Assembly: GCA_028705785.1 (NCBI GenBank)
Contig: JAQWCT010000166.1
Coordinates: 1-5,823, forward strand
DNA: 5,823 nt
Direction of reading: 5' to 3'
DNA from: Sulfurospirillaceae bacterium
GTDB lineage: Bacteria; Campylobacterota; Campylobacteria; Campylobacterales; Sulfurospirillaceae
Part shown: positions 5,424-5,823 of the stretch, one piece after another
How the letters are laid out: each line of letters opens with the position of its first letter
Numbering within the stretch: position 1 is the first letter of the stretch
Position numbers and translations under genes: made by a program
The notes under the pieces: generated by a model
What the model was told of the DNA's origin: nothing
Seen by the model: the letters and a program-made list of their open reading frames with translations, nothing else
Database searches by the model: none

Positions 5424-5823
5424 CACTTACCTTGAAGAATGTGTGTCGCATAAGCAATAGCAGCTGCTTTTGCTTCGTCTATCCTAGAAGCATCTTTGCC
5501 TCCTGCTTGGGCAAAATCATCTCTTCCGCCACCGCCACCACCAACGATTGGAGCGATTTCTTTAATCCAAGCTCCTGCTTTTAGCGGTGCATTTTTGATA
5601 CCAGCGGCAATCGTTACTTTGTCATCTTTGACTTGGAACAACAACACGGCCACTGCTTCTTTTTCATTTTTTAAATCATCAATACGCGCTTTAATATCAC
5701 CCGCGCCCAAAACATCAACAATAAGTTCAATTCCGTTTACATGTAAAGATTCTACGGACTTGCCCATGTTGGCACTCAAAGATTCGACTTCGCCTTTAAG
5801 CGTTTTAATTTCTTCTCTTAAAC
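5423..5823 (-). CDS. alaS: Alanyl-tRNA synthetase, C-terminal part (5' end outside window)
   Basis: AlaRS charges tRNA-Ala with alanine in the cytoplasm. Only the last 132 full codons are in the window, out of a protein normally about 850 to 880 residues. The visible part begins with a charged, probably coiled-coil stretch (EEIKTLKGEVESLSANMG, 5768-5815) and continues into the DHHA1-type C-Ala domain. That domain includes the glycine-rich motif of six Gly followed by Arg (5522-5542) and DDFAQAGGKD, which are diagnostic of the AlaRS C-terminus. The frame stays open to the right edge, so the in-frame TTG at 5779 is not a start. The stop TGA (5425-5423) overlaps the start of the membrane protein gene. 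This is the most upstream visible gene of the minus-strand unit, whose promoter lies outside the window. Confidence 0.96.
   Translation of the reverse strand, partial: LREEIKTLKGEVESLSANMGKSVESLHVNGIELIVDVLGAGDIKARIDDLKNEKEAVAVLLFQVKDDKVTIAAGIKNAPLKAGAWIKEIAPIVGGGGGGRDDFAQAGGKDASRIDEAKAAAIAYATHILQGK
5736..5747. repeat. TTTACATGTAAA palindrome inside alaS
   Basis: A perfect 12-bp palindrome with the exact 10-bp core at 5737-5746. It is read as TTA CAT GTA AAC (Leu-His-Val-Asn) in the alaS C-terminal region. Confidence 0.6.

Noticed and set aside
5421..5426. GTG at 5426 as start of the membrane protein
   Set aside because: It leaves only 3 bases after AAGG, while the next codon, ATG 5423, has a normal 6-base spacing. 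The difference is one residue.
5522..5542. GGC/GGT-rich run in alaS as a simple-sequence repeat
   Set aside because: It encodes the conserved six-glycine motif of the AlaRS C-terminal domain, so it is explained by protein function.

Overview
The window reads as ordinary chromosome from a Campylobacterota (epsilonproteobacterial) species. A Sulfurospirillum-like organism fits best, judging by AT-rich coding sequence, protein style and gene order; this is recognition from memory, not a search. As I recall, alaS-maf-pbpA also lie together in Campylobacter jejuni. Here the same block carries three extra genes.

Layout. Positions 1-444 (+) hold the C-terminal 147 codons of a type I glutamine synthetase (glnA), followed directly by a perfect 14-bp hairpin terminator (446-478) that can work in both directions. 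Positions 481-675 form a 195-bp gap between convergent genes. It has no ORF I would call, but is packed with short inverted repeats and two longer-range pairings. Everything from 676 to the right edge is one minus-strand series. In transcription order it is alaS (C-terminal end only), a four-helix membrane protein, maf, a BioF-family aminoacyl transferase, a NikD/DppD-type ABC ATPase without a permease, and the bifunctional penicillin-binding protein pbpA. All five junctions are either overlaps of 1 to 4 bases or a 2-base gap, so this is almost certainly one translationally coupled transcription unit. Its promoter lies beyond the right edge.

Functions. The unit mixes tRNA charging, nucleotide house-cleaning (Maf), a pyridoxal-phosphate condensing enzyme probably making the biotin precursor 8-amino-7-oxononanoate, an orphan transport ATPase and cell-wall synthesis. 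I see no dedicated pathway joining them; tight packing of unrelated genes is common in small genomes of this group. glnA is a separate, convergent unit of nitrogen metabolism. Its conserved adenylylation tyrosine is replaced by phenylalanine.

Most interesting signal. The palindrome TTTACATGTAAA recurs. There are three exact copies of the 10-bp core TTACATGTAA plus two near-copies. Four of the five lie inside genes and occupy all three codon phases, so the repeated unit seems to be the DNA word rather than a peptide. I found no mobile element, CRISPR array, RNA gene or defence system.
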